NCBI GenBank assembly: GCA_025358255.1
Contig: JANYKC010000082.1
Span: forward strand, 17,236-81,235
Source of the DNA: Spirochaetaceae bacterium
GTDB taxonomy: Bacteria > Spirochaetota > Spirochaetia > Treponematales > Rectinemataceae
Direction: 5' to 3'
DNA length: 64,000 nucleotides
Shown in pieces: positions 24,753 to 33,742 of this stretch. The position numbers were made by a program, and so were the translations under genes. Numbering within the stretch: position 1 is the stretch's first letter; every line of letters begins with the position of its first letter. The notes under the pieces are model-generated. The model was not told where the DNA came from, searched no databases, and saw only the letters and a program-made list of their open reading frames with translations.

Positions 24753-25595
24753 ATGAAGAAGATAAGCGATACCGCACGCATCTCACGAAGCGCGAAGATC
24801 GGGGAAAATGTGGTCGTTGGCCACAATGTCACGATAGGAGATGGTTGCGTAATTGAAGAAGGCGTGACAATTTCCGATAATTGCATTGTATATCCCAATT
24901 GCGAAATTGGCTCGAATTCCTTCATTGGACCCTTCGCGACGATTGGTGAACCAACATTTCCATACTATGAAAAGCGGGACGAATTCGTTTTTCCCACGAC
25001 GAGGATCGGGAAAAAGGCGCTGGTTAGGTCCTATTCATTGATTTACTCCGACGTGATCATCGGAGACGACTTCCAGTGCGGCCATCGGGTATCGATACGC
25101 GAGCGTGCCCAGATCGGAAACAATGTTCGTATCGGCACAGTATCCGATATCCAGGGCTATTGTAGCATCGGGGACTACACGCGCATCCACAGCAATGTAC
25201 ATATCGGGCAGAAGAGCTCTGTCGCCGCCTTCGTGTGGATTTTCCCTTACGTCGTGCTGACGAATGACCCGACCCCTCCATCGGACGAGCTATATGGCGT
25301 GACCGTCAAGAGCTTTTCAGTGATCGCGACGGGAAGCATTCTCCTTCCGGGGATAACCGTAAATCTCGACGGGTTCGTGGGTGCCCATTCGCTCGTCAAG
25401 AAGGATGTACCGGCGGAGACTGTCGTCTCGGGAGTCCCGGCGAGCGAGATCTGCAATGTGCGAAAGCTGAAAAACCGCAAGACCGGGGAGACATGCTACC
25501 CATGGCGGTTCTATTTCGATCGCGGCATGCCTTGGGAAGGCTTGGGCTACGAGGTTTGGGAAAAGGCCCAGGCTTCGGATAAGCAGGGACTTTGA
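24753..25595 (+). CDS. Hexapeptide-repeat N-acyltransferase, probably for a dTDP-amino sugar
   Basis: The 280-residue protein is a long left-handed beta-helix with many I-G-x-x-x-x turns (ARISRSAKIGENVVVGHNVTIGDGCVIEEG, VRIGTVSDIQGYCSIGDYTRIHSNVHIG, GVPASEICNVRKL). It lies directly before the ketoisomerase and aminotransferase of a dTDP-3-aminosugar, so it likely N-acylates the 3-amino group (compare QdtC/FdtC). It is longer than the usual QdtC, and a short non-helical C-terminus (CYPWRFYFDRGMPW) is added. The acyl donor could be acetyl- or a hydroxyacyl thioester. It is coupled to the next gene by a one-base overlap. Confidence 0.78.
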   Translation: MKKISDTARISRSAKIGENVVVGHNVTIGDGCVIEEGVTISDNCIVYPNCEIGSNSFIGPFATIGEPTFPYYEKRDEFVFPTTRIGKKALVRSYSLIYSDVIIGDDFQCGHRVSIRERAQIGNNVRIGTVSDIQGYCSIGDYTRIHSNVHIGQKSSVAAFVWIFPYVVLTNDPTPPSDELYGVTVKSFSVIATGSILLPGITVNLDGFVGAHSLVKKDVPAETVVSGVPASEICNVRKLKNRKTGETCYPWRFYFDRGMPWEGLGYEVWEKAQASDKQGL

Positions 25596-26014
25596 TGGAA
25601 ATCCGAATCTTCCCCCTGGCCGTCAAGGGGGATGCCCGCGGATCCCTGGTCGCGATCGAGGGCAATCAAGACATCCCTTTCGATGTCCGGCGCATTTATT
25701 ACATCTATGATACCTGCCCTGGGGTTGTCAGGGGCAAACACGCGCATATCGCCTTAAAGCAGCTTCTTATTTGCATTCACGGCACATGCACGATACTCCT
25801 CGATGATGGGACCGAGCGGGTTGAAGTACCGCTCTCCCGGCCGGATGAAGGCCTGTTCATCAACTCGCTCGTATGGAGGGAGATGAAGGATTTTTCGTCG
25901 GATGCCGTGCTGCTTGTCTTGGCCAGTGAGCATTACGATGAATCCGATTATATTCGTAAATATGATGATTTCCTGGAAATCGCGGAAAAAGAGCGCGCGC
26001 GGAGGCAAGCATGA
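25595..26014 (+). CDS. fdtA: dTDP-4-keto-6-deoxyglucose 3,4-ketoisomerase (FdtA/QdtA)
   Basis: The 139-residue cupin has the family pattern [51 protein letters not shown], with the paired His of the active site and the late [15 protein letters not shown] motif. It moves the keto group from C4 to C3 in dTDP-4-keto-6-deoxyhexose. The ATG at 25595 shares a base with the previous stop, and the stop overlaps the aminotransferase start (ATGA). FdtA (galacto product) and QdtA (gluco product) cannot be told apart by eye. Confidence 0.88.
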   Translation: MEIRIFPLAVKGDARGSLVAIEGNQDIPFDVRRIYYIYDTCPGVVRGKHAHIALKQLLICIHGTCTILLDDGTERVEVPLSRPDEGLFINSLVWREMKDFSSDAVLLVLASEHYDESDYIRKYDDFLEIAEKERARRQA

Positions 26015-27123
26015 TTCCCTTCCTTTCCCTGAAAGACATCTCCGAATCCTTCCAGCCGGAAATGGATGAAGCCATAGCGAAAGTCGTGCATTCGGGCTGG
26101 TACATCCATGGCGCGGAGGTCTCGGCCTTTGAAGAGGAGTTTGCGGCCTTTTGCGGCGCCCGCAATTGCATAGGTGTCGCCAATGGACTGGACGCTCTTG
26201 TCCTCATCCTACGGGCATACCTGGAAATGGGCAAGCTGCATGCCGGTGATGAAGTGGTGGTTCCGGCCAACACCTACATCGCCTCCATCCTTGCGATTTC
26301 CGCCAATGGTCTTTCGCCCGTGCTCGTCGAACCTGACCCCAGGACGTTCACGATCGATCCAGCACGAATCGAGGCCTCACTTACCGCAAGGACCAAGGCG
26401 ATCATGCCGGTGCACCTGTATGGACAAGTCGCGGAGATGGAGCCTATCCTTGCCCTCGCTTTCCGCCGCGGATTGTTGGTCATCGAGGACTCTGCCCAGT
26501 CGCACGGCGCCCTTTACCATGGAATGCGCGCAGGAAGCATCGGGGACGCCTCGGGATTCAGTTTCTACCCAGGCAAGAACCTCGGCGCGCTCGGCGATGC
26601 CGGCGCCATCACGACAAATGACGATGGTTTGGCGGAATGCGCGCGTTCGCTCGCGAACTACGGCTCACGCGAAAAGTACGTCAATGATTTCAAGGGCACG
26701 AACTCCAGGCTGGATGATATCCAGGCCGCTGTCCTGCGGGTGAAACTAAGGCGATTGGATGCCGACAATGATCGTCGCCGGCGGATTGCCGAACGCTACC
26801 TCGCAGGCATGAAGAATCCCTCTGTCGAGACCCCGCAGGACCTTGATAAGCTGAGGCATGTCTGGCACCTGTTCGTGGTCCGTTCGAAGAAAAGGGACGC
26901 GTTGCAAGCGCATCTGCTTGCAAAGGGAATCCAGACGATAATACATTATCCAATACCTCCCCATCGCCAAAAAGCGTATTCAGAATGGACGGATCGGGAA
27001 TACCCGATCACCGAGGCGATACATGAGGAAGTCGTAAGCCTTCCCATGAGTCCCTTGCTTTCCGACGCGCAAATCGATGCAGTTATCAGCGCCGTAAATT
27101 CATTTAGAGCCGATACGCAATGA
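26011..27123 (+). CDS. fdtB: DegT/DnrJ aminotransferase (FdtB/QdtB type)
   Basis: The 370-residue PLP enzyme has [46 protein letters not shown] and the Schiff-base Lys in [17 protein letters not shown] (about residue 189). It should transaminate the 3-keto sugar made by the preceding ketoisomerase to dTDP-3-amino-3,6-dideoxyhexose. The [12 protein letters not shown] form is typical of the 3-aminotransferase subgroup. Coupled by ATGA. Together with rmlA and rmlB the pathway to dTDP-Fuc3N or dTDP-Qui3N is complete. Confidence 0.88.
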   Translation: MIPFLSLKDISESFQPEMDEAIAKVVHSGWYIHGAEVSAFEEEFAAFCGARNCIGVANGLDALVLILRAYLEMGKLHAGDEVVVPANTYIASILAISANGLSPVLVEPDPRTFTIDPARIEASLTARTKAIMPVHLYGQVAEMEPILALAFRRGLLVIEDSAQSHGALYHGMRAGSIGDASGFSFYPGKNLGALGDAGAITTNDDGLAECARSLANYGSREKYVNDFKGTNSRLDDIQAAVLRVKLRRLDADNDRRRRIAERYLAGMKNPSVETPQDLDKLRHVWHLFVVRSKKRDALQAHLLAKGIQTIIHYPIPPHRQKAYSEWTDREYPITEAIHEEVVSLPMSPLLSDAQIDAVISAVNSFRADTQ

Positions 27124-27187
27124 TGGCTTCCAAGGGAACGGGTAACGGTCCACTCAACAGGGAAAAGACAGCAAGCAGGAGCCACCG

Positions 27188-28309
27188 TTGAAAAAGATCC
27201 TCTTCATTTACGGCACAAGACCGGAAGCCATCAAGATGGCACCGTTGATCCTGGAATTTCGCAAGCATCCTGCTGAATTCTCCACAGTGGTCTGCCTTAC
27301 CGGACAGCACCGGGAAATGCTTGACCAGGTGAACCAGTTTTTCGGGATTGTCGGCGATCATGACCTCAATTTGATGAAACCGAACCAGAGCCTCGGGGAC
27401 ATAACCGCACGCTGCATTGAAGGCCTTGGACCGATTATTGAAAGCGAGAAGCCAAATCTGGTCTTCGTCCAGGGGGATACTACTTCTGTCATGGCCGCGG
27501 CCCTCGCGTCGTACTACTGCAAGACCTCCGTGGCTCATCTCGAAGCCGGATTGCGGAGCGGCAACAAGTACTCGCCTTTCCCCGAAGAGATGAACCGGAA
27601 GATCGCGGGTCAGATCGCGGAGTTCCATTTCGCCCCGACACAAGGAGCGGTGGAGAACCTCCGGGCAGAGGGGATTGTCGACAAGGTTCTCAATGTCGGG
27701 AATACCGTTATCGACGCGCTCCACTTGGGCCTTCGACTCATCGAGAAGAACGGCGATGCCGACATACGGGAGCATTTCTCGTACCTGGATTTTGGCAAGC
27801 GGATCATACTCGTCACCGGGCATCGCCGGGAAAGCTTCGGGGATGGGTTTGAGAATATCTGCGAGGCGATAAAGACCGTCGCGGAAATCTCGGACGACCT
27901 TGAAGTCGTCTATCCGGTGCATCTCAACCCAAACGTGCGCGCGCCGGTAAATCGAATCCTCAAGGATCGACCGAATATCCACCTGATCGAACCGCTTGAT
28001 TACCGGTTCCTGATATGGCTGATGGGGAAAAGCTACTTCGTGCTGACGGATTCCGGCGGAATACAGGAAGAAGCCCCCGCCCTCGGGAAACCGGTACTGG
28101 TCATGCGCGAGGTGACGGAAAGGATGGAAGGAGTCACGGCCGGGACCGCGCGGCTGGTCGGAACAAGCCGTGATTCGATAATCGCCAGCTGCAGGGACCT
28201 CTTGACGAATCGAGCGAGTTACGATGCCATGTCAAAGGCCGTGAATCCATATGGGGACGGAAAAACCAGCGAAAGAATCGTCCAATGCGTGCGATCCGCT
28301 AGTGTGTAA
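27188..28309 (+). CDS. wecB: UDP-N-acetylglucosamine 2-epimerase (non-hydrolysing)
   Basis: The 373-residue enzyme has KILFIYGTRPEAIKMAPLI, QHREMLDQVNQFFGI, HLEAGLRSGNKYSPFPEEMNRKI, VTGHRRESFGDGFENI and LTDSGGIQEEAPALGKPVLVMREVTERMEG. These are all WecB hallmarks. It interconverts UDP-GlcNAc and UDP-ManNAc. The start is TTG 27188, placed 5 nt behind AGGAGC. No WecC-type ManNAc dehydrogenase is present in the window, so ManNAc may be used directly or oxidised by a distant gene. Confidence 0.94.
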   Translation: MKKILFIYGTRPEAIKMAPLILEFRKHPAEFSTVVCLTGQHREMLDQVNQFFGIVGDHDLNLMKPNQSLGDITARCIEGLGPIIESEKPNLVFVQGDTTSVMAAALASYYCKTSVAHLEAGLRSGNKYSPFPEEMNRKIAGQIAEFHFAPTQGAVENLRAEGIVDKVLNVGNTVIDALHLGLRLIEKNGDADIREHFSYLDFGKRIILVTGHRRESFGDGFENICEAIKTVAEISDDLEVVYPVHLNPNVRAPVNRILKDRPNIHLIEPLDYRFLIWLMGKSYFVLTDSGGIQEEAPALGKPVLVMREVTERMEGVTAGTARLVGTSRDSIIASCRDLLTNRASYDAMSKAVNPYGDGKTSERIVQCVRSASV

Positions 28310-28372
28310 GGGCCAACTCGAACCTAGTCAAATCCATTACATGGTACAGCTTTCCTTAATCCAGGAGGTTAC

Positions 28373-29407
28373 ATGAAAAAAGCCTTTATAACCGGAATAA
28401 CCGGTCAGGATGGATCATATCTCTCCGAGCTTCTGCTTGCCAAAGGGTATGAGGTTCACGGCATAATCAGGCGCTCTTCGATGTTCACCACGGCGCGCAT
28501 TGAACGATTGTTCGGCAACGAGCGATTTTTCATCCATCATGGGGACCTGACCGATTCAAGCAACCTGCACAGGCTGGTCGCAGCGATCCATCCCGATGAA
28601 GTATACAATCTGGGCGCGCAATCGCATGTAGCCGTTTCATTCGAGGTTCCTGAGTATACGGCAGAGGTCGACGCCGTAGGAACGGTCCGCCTCCTCGACG
28701 CGATACGCGACCAGGAGCTAAAGACACGATTCTACCAGGCATCGACGTCGGAGCTGTTCGGGGGACTCCCCGAAACGGTCCCGCAAAACGAGCAGACCCC
28801 GTTCTATCCGAAGTCCCCTTATGGCGCAGCCAAACTGTATTCCTATTGGGTGACAGTCAATTACCGGGAATCCTATGGCCTTTTTGCCTGCAACGGGATC
28901 CTGTTCAACCATGAATCACCGAGGCGCGGGGAAACATTCGTAACCAAGAAGATCACGAAGGCCGTGGCGGCGATCTCCAAGGGAAAGCAGCAGGTGCTCA
29001 AGCTCGGCAACATGGACGCCAAGCGCGATTGGGGCTATGCGAAAGAATATGCCGAGGCGATGTGGTTGATGCTCCAGCAGGACACGCCCGAGGATTTTGT
29101 GATCGCGACCGGAAAGGCTTATACCGTGAGGCAATTCGTTGAATACGCGTTCGAGGAGATCGGCGTCACCATCGAATGGAGAGGCGCGGGGGCCAACGAG
29201 AAAGGCTACGACCGTTCGACCGCTATCCTTCGGGTGGAGATCGATTCCCGATATTTCCGCCCTGCTGAAGTGGATTACCTCCTCGGTGATCCCTCGAAGG
29301 CAAGGCGCAAATTGGGATGGGCTCCCAAGACCGACGTTCGCGAACTTTGCAAGATGATGGTCCAATACGATCTAGCGAATGAAACCTACGGCGGAGAGGA
29401 AAAATGA
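28373..29407 (+). CDS. gmd: GDP-mannose 4,6-dehydratase
   Basis: The 344-residue enzyme has [24 protein letters not shown], the catalytic STSELFG and [12 protein letters not shown] (Tyr-x3-Lys), and [16 protein letters not shown]. It makes GDP-4-keto-6-deoxy-D-mannose, the branch point for fucose, perosamine, colitose and rhamnose-type GDP sugars. A strong ribosome site, AGGAGG, lies 4 nt before the ATG. It overlaps the next reductase gene by ATGA. Confidence 0.95.
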   Translation: MKKAFITGITGQDGSYLSELLLAKGYEVHGIIRRSSMFTTARIERLFGNERFFIHHGDLTDSSNLHRLVAAIHPDEVYNLGAQSHVAVSFEVPEYTAEVDAVGTVRLLDAIRDQELKTRFYQASTSELFGGLPETVPQNEQTPFYPKSPYGAAKLYSYWVTVNYRESYGLFACNGILFNHESPRRGETFVTKKITKAVAAISKGKQQVLKLGNMDAKRDWGYAKEYAEAMWLMLQQDTPEDFVIATGKAYTVRQFVEYAFEEIGVTIEWRGAGANEKGYDRSTAILRVEIDSRYFRPAEVDYLLGDPSKARRKLGWAPKTDVRELCKMMVQYDLANETYGGEEK

Positions 29408-30315
29408 TACTTGTCCTTGGCGCTACCGGTTTCCTGGGGAAACGGGTGTGTCGCAAGCTCGACTATGCGGGGCTTGAGTACCGAACATCCTCGTTGACGC
29501 AGGGCTGTGACCTGAGGGACTTCGGCCAGACCGACAAGCTTTTTTCCGAAATCAAGCCTGAGTACCTGCTTAATTGCGCAGCCTATGTAGGGGGCATCCA
29601 GTTCGGCTACAAGCATCCGGCCGAGCTATTCCGGAACAACCTCCTCATGACGCTCAATGTCCTGGAGTGCGCCCGGATGCATGGGACGCGCCGGATCGTG
29701 AATCCCATCTCTAATTGCGCATACCCGGCGCGGGCAACGCTCTTCAGGGAAGACGAATTCTGGGACGGTCCCCTTCATGAGTCCGTGCTGTCGTACGGGT
29801 TTGCCAGAAAGGCCTCCTGGGTTGGCTCCTGGTCGTATGCGAAACAATACGGTCTCGACCAGGCGAACATTGTCCTATCGAACATGTATGGCCCCGAGGA
29901 CCATTTCGAGGAAGAGCGTTCCCACGCGCTGGGAGCGCTCCTAATGAAGATGGTGGAGGCGAAACGCAAGTCCTTGCCCTTCATAATGGTATGGGGCACG
30001 GGTACGCCGGTGAGGGAATGGCTCTACGTCGACGATGGCGCCGAGGCAATGATCCGCGCAATGTCCATCGCCCGGAGCGACGAGCCGATAAACATCGGGG
30101 TTTCGAGGGGCATCAGCGTCATCGACATGGCATTATTGATCAAGCGGCTTGTCGGCTATGAAGGGGAGTTGAGGCTCGACGCATCAAAGCCGGATGGAGC
30201 GCCCTATAAAACCGTGGACGGGACCAAAGGGGCAAGGCTTTTTGGCTGGACGCCGACCGCGAATTTTGAAGAGACGGTGGCTGACACCGTGTCATGGTAC
30301 ATATCCAATCGCTAG
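29404..30315 (+). CDS. GDP-fucose-synthase-like NAD-dependent epimerase/reductase
   Basis: The 303-residue protein has the N-terminal [15 protein letters not shown], then [36 protein letters not shown] and [10 protein letters not shown], which match Fcl (WcaG). The expected Tyr-x3-Lys reads YGFARKAS, so Arg sits at the catalytic Lys position with a Lys one residue later. It probably acts on GDP-4-keto-6-deoxymannose made by gmd, as a reductase and/or epimerase. The Lys change makes the exact reaction uncertain. Confidence 0.75.
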   Translation: MILVLGATGFLGKRVCRKLDYAGLEYRTSSLTQGCDLRDFGQTDKLFSEIKPEYLLNCAAYVGGIQFGYKHPAELFRNNLLMTLNVLECARMHGTRRIVNPISNCAYPARATLFREDEFWDGPLHESVLSYGFARKASWVGSWSYAKQYGLDQANIVLSNMYGPEDHFEEERSHALGALLMKMVEAKRKSLPFIMVWGTGTPVREWLYVDDGAEAMIRAMSIARSDEPINIGVSRGISVIDMALLIKRLVGYEGELRLDASKPDGAPYKTVDGTKGARLFGWTPTANFEETVADTVSWYISNR

Positions 30316-30324
30316 GAGCGCCAT

Positions 30325-30723
30325 ATGCGGAATATCGAAAAGGACGGAGTCGTTCTGGCCCGCCATATCACGCAGGCAGACTGGAAGGACGGCCTGAGTT
30401 TTTTCTCCGAAGCTGCGGACGGGATCCAGGTCGGAGCGTGGAAATATGACAAGGGCGTGGAGTTGAAACGCCATTGCCACAATGAGGTTCCACGGCAGGT
30501 GGTACGCACCCATGAGGCGCTCTTCGTTCTTCGAGGGCGAGCGGAAGCTACCGTTTATGATCTAAACGATATCGAAGTGGCGCACATAACGCTTGAAGCC
30601 GGCGACATCCTGACGCTCCTCGACTCGGGCCATGGCTACCGGATCCTTGAAGACGGGACCCAGGTCCTGGAGGTGAAGAACGGACCGTATCTCGGTGCCG
30701 ACGTGGATCGACGGCGGTTCTAG
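30325..30723 (+). CDS. Cupin-fold sugar-cluster protein
   Basis: The 132-residue protein is a single cupin domain with RHCHNEVPRQVVRTHEALFVLRGRAEATVYD and LEAGDILTLLDSGHGYRILEDG, carrying several His residues at metal-binding positions. Small cupins of this kind sit beside hexapeptide acyltransferases and DegT aminotransferases in O-antigen loci; the reaction is unknown to me. It lies 9 nt after the reductase gene and directly abuts the next gene. Confidence 0.65.
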   Translation: MRNIEKDGVVLARHITQADWKDGLSFFSEAADGIQVGAWKYDKGVELKRHCHNEVPRQVVRTHEALFVLRGRAEATVYDLNDIEVAHITLEAGDILTLLDSGHGYRILEDGTQVLEVKNGPYLGADVDRRRF

Positions 30724-31281
30724 ATGGAAAACCTTTTTTTCGACCGAAAGGACCTCAAATACTGCGGCGAAAACGTGATTATCGGAAAAACGGTCAGGAT
30801 CAGGAAACCGCACCTCGTATCGATTGGGGATAATGTAATAATTGATGATTTTACCTACATCCCCTGCGCGATGGAGATCGGTGACTACACCCATATTGGC
30901 GCAAACAACACCTTCATCGGGGGGCCAGGATCCGTAAAAATCGGTTCATTTGTGAATATAGCGCCCGGATGCCAGATCGTGACCGGCTCCAACGACTATC
31001 GTGGCGGCGGGCTCGTCGGGCCGACGATTCCCGCGGAATTCCTGGGAGACGCGGTCATTGAGGCTATTATCATTGGCGATCATTGCCTGCTCGCTTGCCA
31101 GACCATCGTGCTTCCGGGGGCCGTACTCCCGGAAGGCCTGGCGACTGGCGCGATGTCGCTCGTGAAAGGCGGCACTTACAAGGCATGGACGCTTTATGCG
31201 GGGATACCTTGCGTGGAAATCGGGAAAAGAGACGGGACCAAGATGTTGCATGACGCAGAAATTCTGATGCGGAGGAAATAG
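30724..31281 (+). CDS. Hexapeptide-repeat acyltransferase
   Basis: The 185-residue protein shows left-handed beta-helix turns (VIIGKTVRIRKPHLVSIGDNVIIDDFTYI, MEIGDYTHIGANNTFIGGPGSVKIGSFVNIAPGC) and a late IIIGDHCLLACQTIVLPGAVLPEGLATGAMSLV. It should transfer an acyl group to a sugar hydroxyl or amine. Its position between the cupin and the DegT gene suggests N-acylation of the 4-amino sugar of the GDP branch. The ATG follows the previous stop without a gap. Confidence 0.82.
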   Translation: MENLFFDRKDLKYCGENVIIGKTVRIRKPHLVSIGDNVIIDDFTYIPCAMEIGDYTHIGANNTFIGGPGSVKIGSFVNIAPGCQIVTGSNDYRGGGLVGPTIPAEFLGDAVIEAIIIGDHCLLACQTIVLPGAVLPEGLATGAMSLVKGGTYKAWTLYAGIPCVEIGKRDGTKMLHDAEILMRRK

Positions 31282-31283
31282 GT

Positions 31284-32372
31284 ATGGAATTCATCATCCA
31301 GATGGAGCCGTGGTTCGACGAAAAAGAGACCAATCATATTGTCGAGTACATGAATGGCGGCGGTTGGGTCACCGAGTTCAAGAAAACCCGCGAATTCGAG
31401 GCGATGATCGCAGAGTATACGGGCGCGAAATTCTGCTCGGTGCTGCCCAATGGCACGATCACCCTTAGCGTGGCCCTGCAGGCCTGCGGTATAGGGATTG
31501 GTGACGAAGTGATCGTCCCCGACTATACGATGGTCGCTTCGCCGAACAGCATTGAGCTCATCGGCGCAAAAGCCGTTTTCGCCGACATTGAACGAGACAC
31601 GCTTTGCCTTGATTTCGAGTGCATGAAAGCCGCGGTAACGCCGAGGACCAAGGCGGTGATGCTAGTGACGATCAACGGTCGCTGCCCGAGCAGGATGGCC
31701 GAGATGATCGAGTATTGCGCCGCGAAGGGGATCCACCTGATCGAGGATGCTGCCCAATCGCTGGGTTCGTTCAAGGGCGGAGTCCACTTGGGCCGTTTCG
31801 GCCGTATTGGAAGCTTTTCCTTCAGCGCCCCCAAGATTATCACTACGGGGCAGGGCGGCGCGCTCATCACTGATGACGAGGATTTGATAAAGCAGATACG
31901 CTATATCCGGGACTTCGGGCGGGAACGCGGGGGTATCGATCATTACCTCGTGAAGGGATGGAACTACAAGTTCACCGACCTGCAGTCAATTGTCGGAATT
32001 GAGCAAATGCGCAAACTGCCCTGGCGGGTGGAGCGCAAGAAGCAGATGGGCAAAATGTACAATGAGCTGCTTGCCGGCATCCCGCAGGTCGGGCTAATCC
32101 CGACGGACCTGGAGGAAACCGCCCCATGGTTCTATGATATCCTCGTCGAAGACCGCAGCGCTCTTCTGGACCACCTCAAATCGAAGGGCATTGGCACAAG
32201 GGAATTCTATCCCGCGCTGCATGCGGAGCCCGCCTATGGGTATAACCAGCTGCATTTCCCGATTACGGAGGAGATCGCGCGGAAGGGCCTATGGCTTCCT
32301 TCGAGCTGCAAGCTTGCCGACGCGCAAATCGGCTACATCTGCGACACGATACGCGCGTACTACCGGAAGTAG
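31284..32372 (+). CDS. DegT/DnrJ aminotransferase (GDP-perosamine-synthase-like)
   Basis: The 362-residue PLP enzyme has SVLPNGTITLSVALQACGIGIGDEVIVPDYTMVAS, HLIEDAAQSLGSF, and the PLP-binding Lys in SFSAPKIITTGQGGA (about residue 184). The KIITTGQGG context resembles GDP-perosamine synthase, which aminates GDP-4-keto-6-deoxymannose at C4; gmd three genes upstream would provide the substrate. Alternatives such as GDP-colitose-pathway C3 dehydratases are less likely because the active-site Lys is kept. GGAGG lies in the preceding codons. Confidence 0.8.
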   Translation: MEFIIQMEPWFDEKETNHIVEYMNGGGWVTEFKKTREFEAMIAEYTGAKFCSVLPNGTITLSVALQACGIGIGDEVIVPDYTMVASPNSIELIGAKAVFADIERDTLCLDFECMKAAVTPRTKAVMLVTINGRCPSRMAEMIEYCAAKGIHLIEDAAQSLGSFKGGVHLGRFGRIGSFSFSAPKIITTGQGGALITDDEDLIKQIRYIRDFGRERGGIDHYLVKGWNYKFTDLQSIVGIEQMRKLPWRVERKKQMGKMYNELLAGIPQVGLIPTDLEETAPWFYDILVEDRSALLDHLKSKGIGTREFYPALHAEPAYGYNQLHFPITEEIARKGLWLPSSCKLADAQIGYICDTIRAYYRK

Positions 32373-32441
32373 AGGCTCCCGGGGCAGGATAGGCAATGCC
32401 TTGAAAGCCGGATACGGGATGGAAAAGGAAAGGAATTCAAG

Positions 32442-33680
32442 GTGAATCCTCGGAAATGCATTTGGATAATCAATTTCAACGCCGTCCCGCCTCAATACGC
32501 GACGATGTTCCGTCATATCTGTTTCGCCCGGGAGCTTGGGCGCCTCGGCTATGATGTCAGGATTTTCGGCGCGAGCATGATTCACAACACCGATATCGGG
32601 ATCGATACCGGGGGAAAGGCCTTCCTGGAGAAGGACTATGATGGAATCAAGTTCGTACACATAAAGACGAAGAGATATCATGGCAACGGCCTGGCCAGGA
32701 TGATCGAACTCTGGCGATTCCCTAGGAAGATCCTGTCCCATGCCGCGGAGTTCCCGAAGCCGCACGCGATTATCCACAGCGCCACGGTTCCATTCGATAC
32801 GATCGTGTCCAAGATAGCACGTCGATTCGGTGCCAAATACATAGTCGAGATACATGACCTTTGGCCGGCCGCATTCGTAGCCTACGGCTTTATTGGACCG
32901 AAGAATCCCCTGCTTTCGCTTCTTTATCGAGAGGAGCGGCGGCTTTACCATCTTGCCGACGAGCTTGTCTTCACCATGGAGGGCGGGAAGGATTACGTCC
33001 GGGAAAAAGGATGGGACAAGGCCCGCGGCAGGCGCGTAGCGCTCGAAAAGATCCATAATATCAACCAAGGCGTCGACCTTGCCGCGTTCGAGGCGGAAAA
33101 AAACGTCCGCGTCGCCGATCCGGATTTGGATGATGCGGATGTTTTCAAGGTTGTCTACGTTGGATCGATACGCTTGGCCAACAATCTCTCCGCCGTCATT
33201 GACGCAGCCGGATTGATAAAGTCCCGTGGTTTCAAAAAGACAAGATTGATCATCTACGGAGATGGGGATAAGCGCGAGGAGTTGGAAGCCTATTGCAGGG
33301 TTCAAGGCCTCGATAACGTTGTCTTCAAAGGACGGGTCAAGCCGCAAATCGTGCCCGGGATCCTGGCCAGGGCCAACCTCAACATCTTCAATTTCGGCGA
33401 GACACCCCTCCTGAAATACGGGGCCAGCCCCAATAAGCTATTCCTCTATTTTGCGAGCGGGAAACCAGTCCTTTCGACCCTTACGCCCAATTATGACCTT
33501 GTGGAAAGGTATAAAGCGGGCCGGTCCGTCAAGAACGATCCCGAGAGCATCGCCGAGGGTATCATGAGTTTTGTCAACCTCGATCCGAGCACTTATTCCG
33601 CGTATTGCGTCGGTGCCTCGGCTGCCGCTCGGGACTACGATTATCCCAATCTCGTGAAAAAGCTCGAGGCGATTCTATAA
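32442..33680 (+). CDS. Family 4 glycosyltransferase
   Basis: The 412-residue GT-B protein has an N-terminal acceptor domain (CIWIINFNAVPPQYATMFRHICFARELGRLGYDV), VEIHDLWPAAF, and a C-terminal donor site with LIIYGDGDKREELE and ASPNKLFLYFASGKPVLS, a WbuB-like pattern. GTG 32442 is preceded by AAGG. It probably adds an amino sugar, since WbuB relatives use such donors, but this is a weak inference. Confidence 0.83.
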   Translation: MNPRKCIWIINFNAVPPQYATMFRHICFARELGRLGYDVRIFGASMIHNTDIGIDTGGKAFLEKDYDGIKFVHIKTKRYHGNGLARMIELWRFPRKILSHAAEFPKPHAIIHSATVPFDTIVSKIARRFGAKYIVEIHDLWPAAFVAYGFIGPKNPLLSLLYREERRLYHLADELVFTMEGGKDYVREKGWDKARGRRVALEKIHNINQGVDLAAFEAEKNVRVADPDLDDADVFKVVYVGSIRLANNLSAVIDAAGLIKSRGFKKTRLIIYGDGDKREELEAYCRVQGLDNVVFKGRVKPQIVPGILARANLNIFNFGETPLLKYGASPNKLFLYFASGKPVLSTLTPNYDLVERYKAGRSVKNDPESIAEGIMSFVNLDPSTYSAYCVGASAAARDYDYPNLVKKLEAIL

Positions 33681-33742
33681 AGCAGAAAGACAAGGAATGA
33701 TGACCGGAAACCGCAATGCACCAAGGTGATCGGAGGACATTT

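Noticed and set aside
32289-33347. 352-residue minus-strand frame
   Set aside because: Antisense to the DegT aminotransferase end and the GT4 gene, both with conserved motifs.
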